NCBI GenBank assembly: GCA_025464545.1
Contig: JAODMA010000007.1
Coordinates: 1 to 5,772 of the forward strand
Length of the DNA stretch: 5,772 nucleotides
Reading direction: 5' to 3'
From: Arthrobacter sp.
Lineage (GTDB): Bacteria > Actinomycetota > Actinomycetes > Actinomycetales > Micrococcaceae
The position numbers and the translations under genes are program-made. Below the pieces are notes generated by a model. The model was not told the DNA's origin and did not search any database. It was given only the letters and a program-made list of their open reading frames with translations. Shown here one piece after another: positions 4,754 through 5,772 of this stretch (positions within the stretch are counted from its first letter, which is position 1; every line of letters starts with the position of its first letter).

Positions 4754-5772
4754 ATGTCCTCACTACCCGGGCCGGAATCGCCGGCTGAACGCTACCGCGC
4801 CAGCGTCGAACGGGCCGCAGAAGCCAAAACCTATCTGGGCGGGTTCATCCGGTCCCTGGAATTCGAACTCGACGACTTCCAGCGCGAGGCGTGCCTGTCG
4901 CTGCAGGCCGGCCGCGGTGTCCTCGTCGCGGCGCCCACGGGTGCCGGGAAGACCATCGTGGGGGAGTTCGCCATCTACTTGGCCCTCCAGCGTGGCCTCA
5001 AAGCGTTCTACACCACTCCGATCAAGGCCCTCAGCAACCAGAAATACTCCGAGCTGTCAGAGAAGTACGGCGCCTCGCAAGTCGGGCTGCTGACCGGGGA
5101 CACCAGCATCAACGGCGACGCCCCAGTCGTGGTGATGACCACCGAGGTGCTCCGCAACATGCTGTACGCCGACTCCGATACCCTCGACGATCTCGGGTTC
5201 GTGGTGATGGACGAGGTCCACTACCTCGCCGACCGTTTCCGCGGCGCTGTCTGGGAAGAGGTCATCATCCACCTGCCCAGCGAGGTCCAGGTGGCCTCGC
5301 TCAGCGCCACCGTCTCGAACGCCGAAGAGTTCGGTGCCTGGCTGGACACCGTGCGTGGACAGACCGACGTGATCGTTTCCGAACACCGCCCGGTACCGCT
5401 CTGGCAACACGTCATGGTGGGCCGGAAGATCGTGGATCTCTTCGCCGGGGATACGAGCTTCGACGAAATCGCCCCCGCCGGGGAGGCCGACGTCTCCGCC
5501 ACGACGGAAACTGCCGGTCCCAGCACCCGGCAGGGCTTCGAGGTGAACCCGGAGCTCCTCTCCATGGCGCGGGCCGAAAGCCAAATGAACTTCCGCGGCC
5601 GCTTCGGCCACGGCGGACGCAATCAGCGCCGCCAACAGCGCCAACGCGACGACGCGCCCCAGGGCGGTCCGCGCAGCCCGGTCCGCAAGGCCAGCCGGCC
5701 GCAGGTCATCGCCAGCCTGGACCGTCAGGACCTGCTGCCCGCAATCACCTTCATCTTCTCCCGCGCCGGCTG
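4754..5772 (+). CDS. helY: HelY-like DEVH-box helicase of the Ski2/Mtr4 type (5' part, runs off window)
   Basis: The first 339 codons are visible and the frame is open at the window end; family members are about 900 residues. RecA domain 1 is complete in its motifs: Q-type DDFQREA (40-46), Walker A AAPTGAGKT (59-67), motif Ia TTPIKALSNQK (87-97), motif Ib TTEVLRN (129-135), Walker B DEVH (153-156) and motif III SAT (184-186). These residues bind and hydrolyse ATP to drive strand separation or RNA remodelling. After about residue 245 comes an insert rich in Arg, Gln and Gly (279-298, with FRGRFGHGGRNQRRQQ), then RPQVIASLDRQDLLPAITFIFSR, the usual entry into RecA domain 2. The start at 4754 is supported by the -10 box 6 bases upstream and a typical N-terminus. 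The neighbourhood tatA-tatC-helY matches Mycobacterium tuberculosis. The true substrate of HelY is not established; RNA is likely by similarity to Ski2/Mtr4. Confidence 0.92.
   Translation, partial: MSSLPGPESPAERYRASVERAAEAKTYLGGFIRSLEFELDDFQREACLSLQAGRGVLVAAPTGAGKTIVGEFAIYLALQRGLKAFYTTPIKALSNQKYSELSEKYGASQVGLLTGDTSINGDAPVVVMTTEVLRNMLYADSDTLDDLGFVVMDEVHYLADRFRGAVWEEVIIHLPSEVQVASLSATVSNAEEFGAWLDTVRGQTDVIVSEHRPVPLWQHVMVGRKIVDLFAGDTSFDEIAPAGEADVSATTETAGPSTRQGFEVNPELLSMARAESQMNFRGRFGHGGRNQRRQQRQRDDAPQGGPRSPVRKASRPQVIASLDRQDLLPAITFIFSRAG

Noticed and set aside
5057..5644. Open frame of 195 codons on the reverse strand within helY
   Set aside because: It mirrors the helicase coding frame and shows no family features, start context or promoter.

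Overview
The window is high-GC DNA (strong G/C bias at third codon positions) with every gene on the + strand. It looks like the chromosome of an actinomycete of the Micrococcaceae, most likely Arthrobacter or Pseudarthrobacter. The basis is the gene order, a naturally fused PafB-PafC regulator (the form known from Arthrobacter), and TANNNT -10 boxes placed directly in front of start codons. Genus is an inference from remembered family features, not a search result.

Layout: 3-641 is the 3' part of a secreted-type FKBP prolyl isomerase whose start lies outside the window. 679-1074 is a short single-domain FKBP, probably in the same operon. 1075-1197 is a gap holding a 20-bp terminator-like hairpin whose foot runs into the -35 box of the next promoter. 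1198-3198 is pafBC, a two-HTH, two-WYL DNA-damage-response regulator. 3225-3581 is a small single-pass membrane protein of unknown function. 3617-3886 is tatA and 3893-4729 is tatC. 4754-5772 is the 5' part of a Ski2/Mtr4-like DEVH helicase of the HelY type, running off the window. No gene-free stretch exceeds about 125 bases.

The order pafB-pafC-tatA-tatC-helY matches what is known downstream of pafA in Mycobacterium tuberculosis, so this is the downstream flank of the Pup-proteasome locus. The genes do not form one biochemical pathway: PafBC controls the LexA-independent DNA damage response, TatA and TatC export folded proteins, HelY is a nucleic-acid helicase, and the FKBPs assist folding. 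Transcription appears split into several units: FKBPs up to the terminator, then pafBC, the small membrane gene, tatA-tatC and helY, each with its own candidate -10 element.

Nothing here requires a new biological system. I see no mobile element, CRISPR array, tRNA or rRNA gene. The points most worth a second look are the terminator/promoter overlap before pafBC, the repeated leaderless-start pattern, the uncharacterised membrane protein between pafBC and tatA, and residue changes at usually conserved Tat positions.
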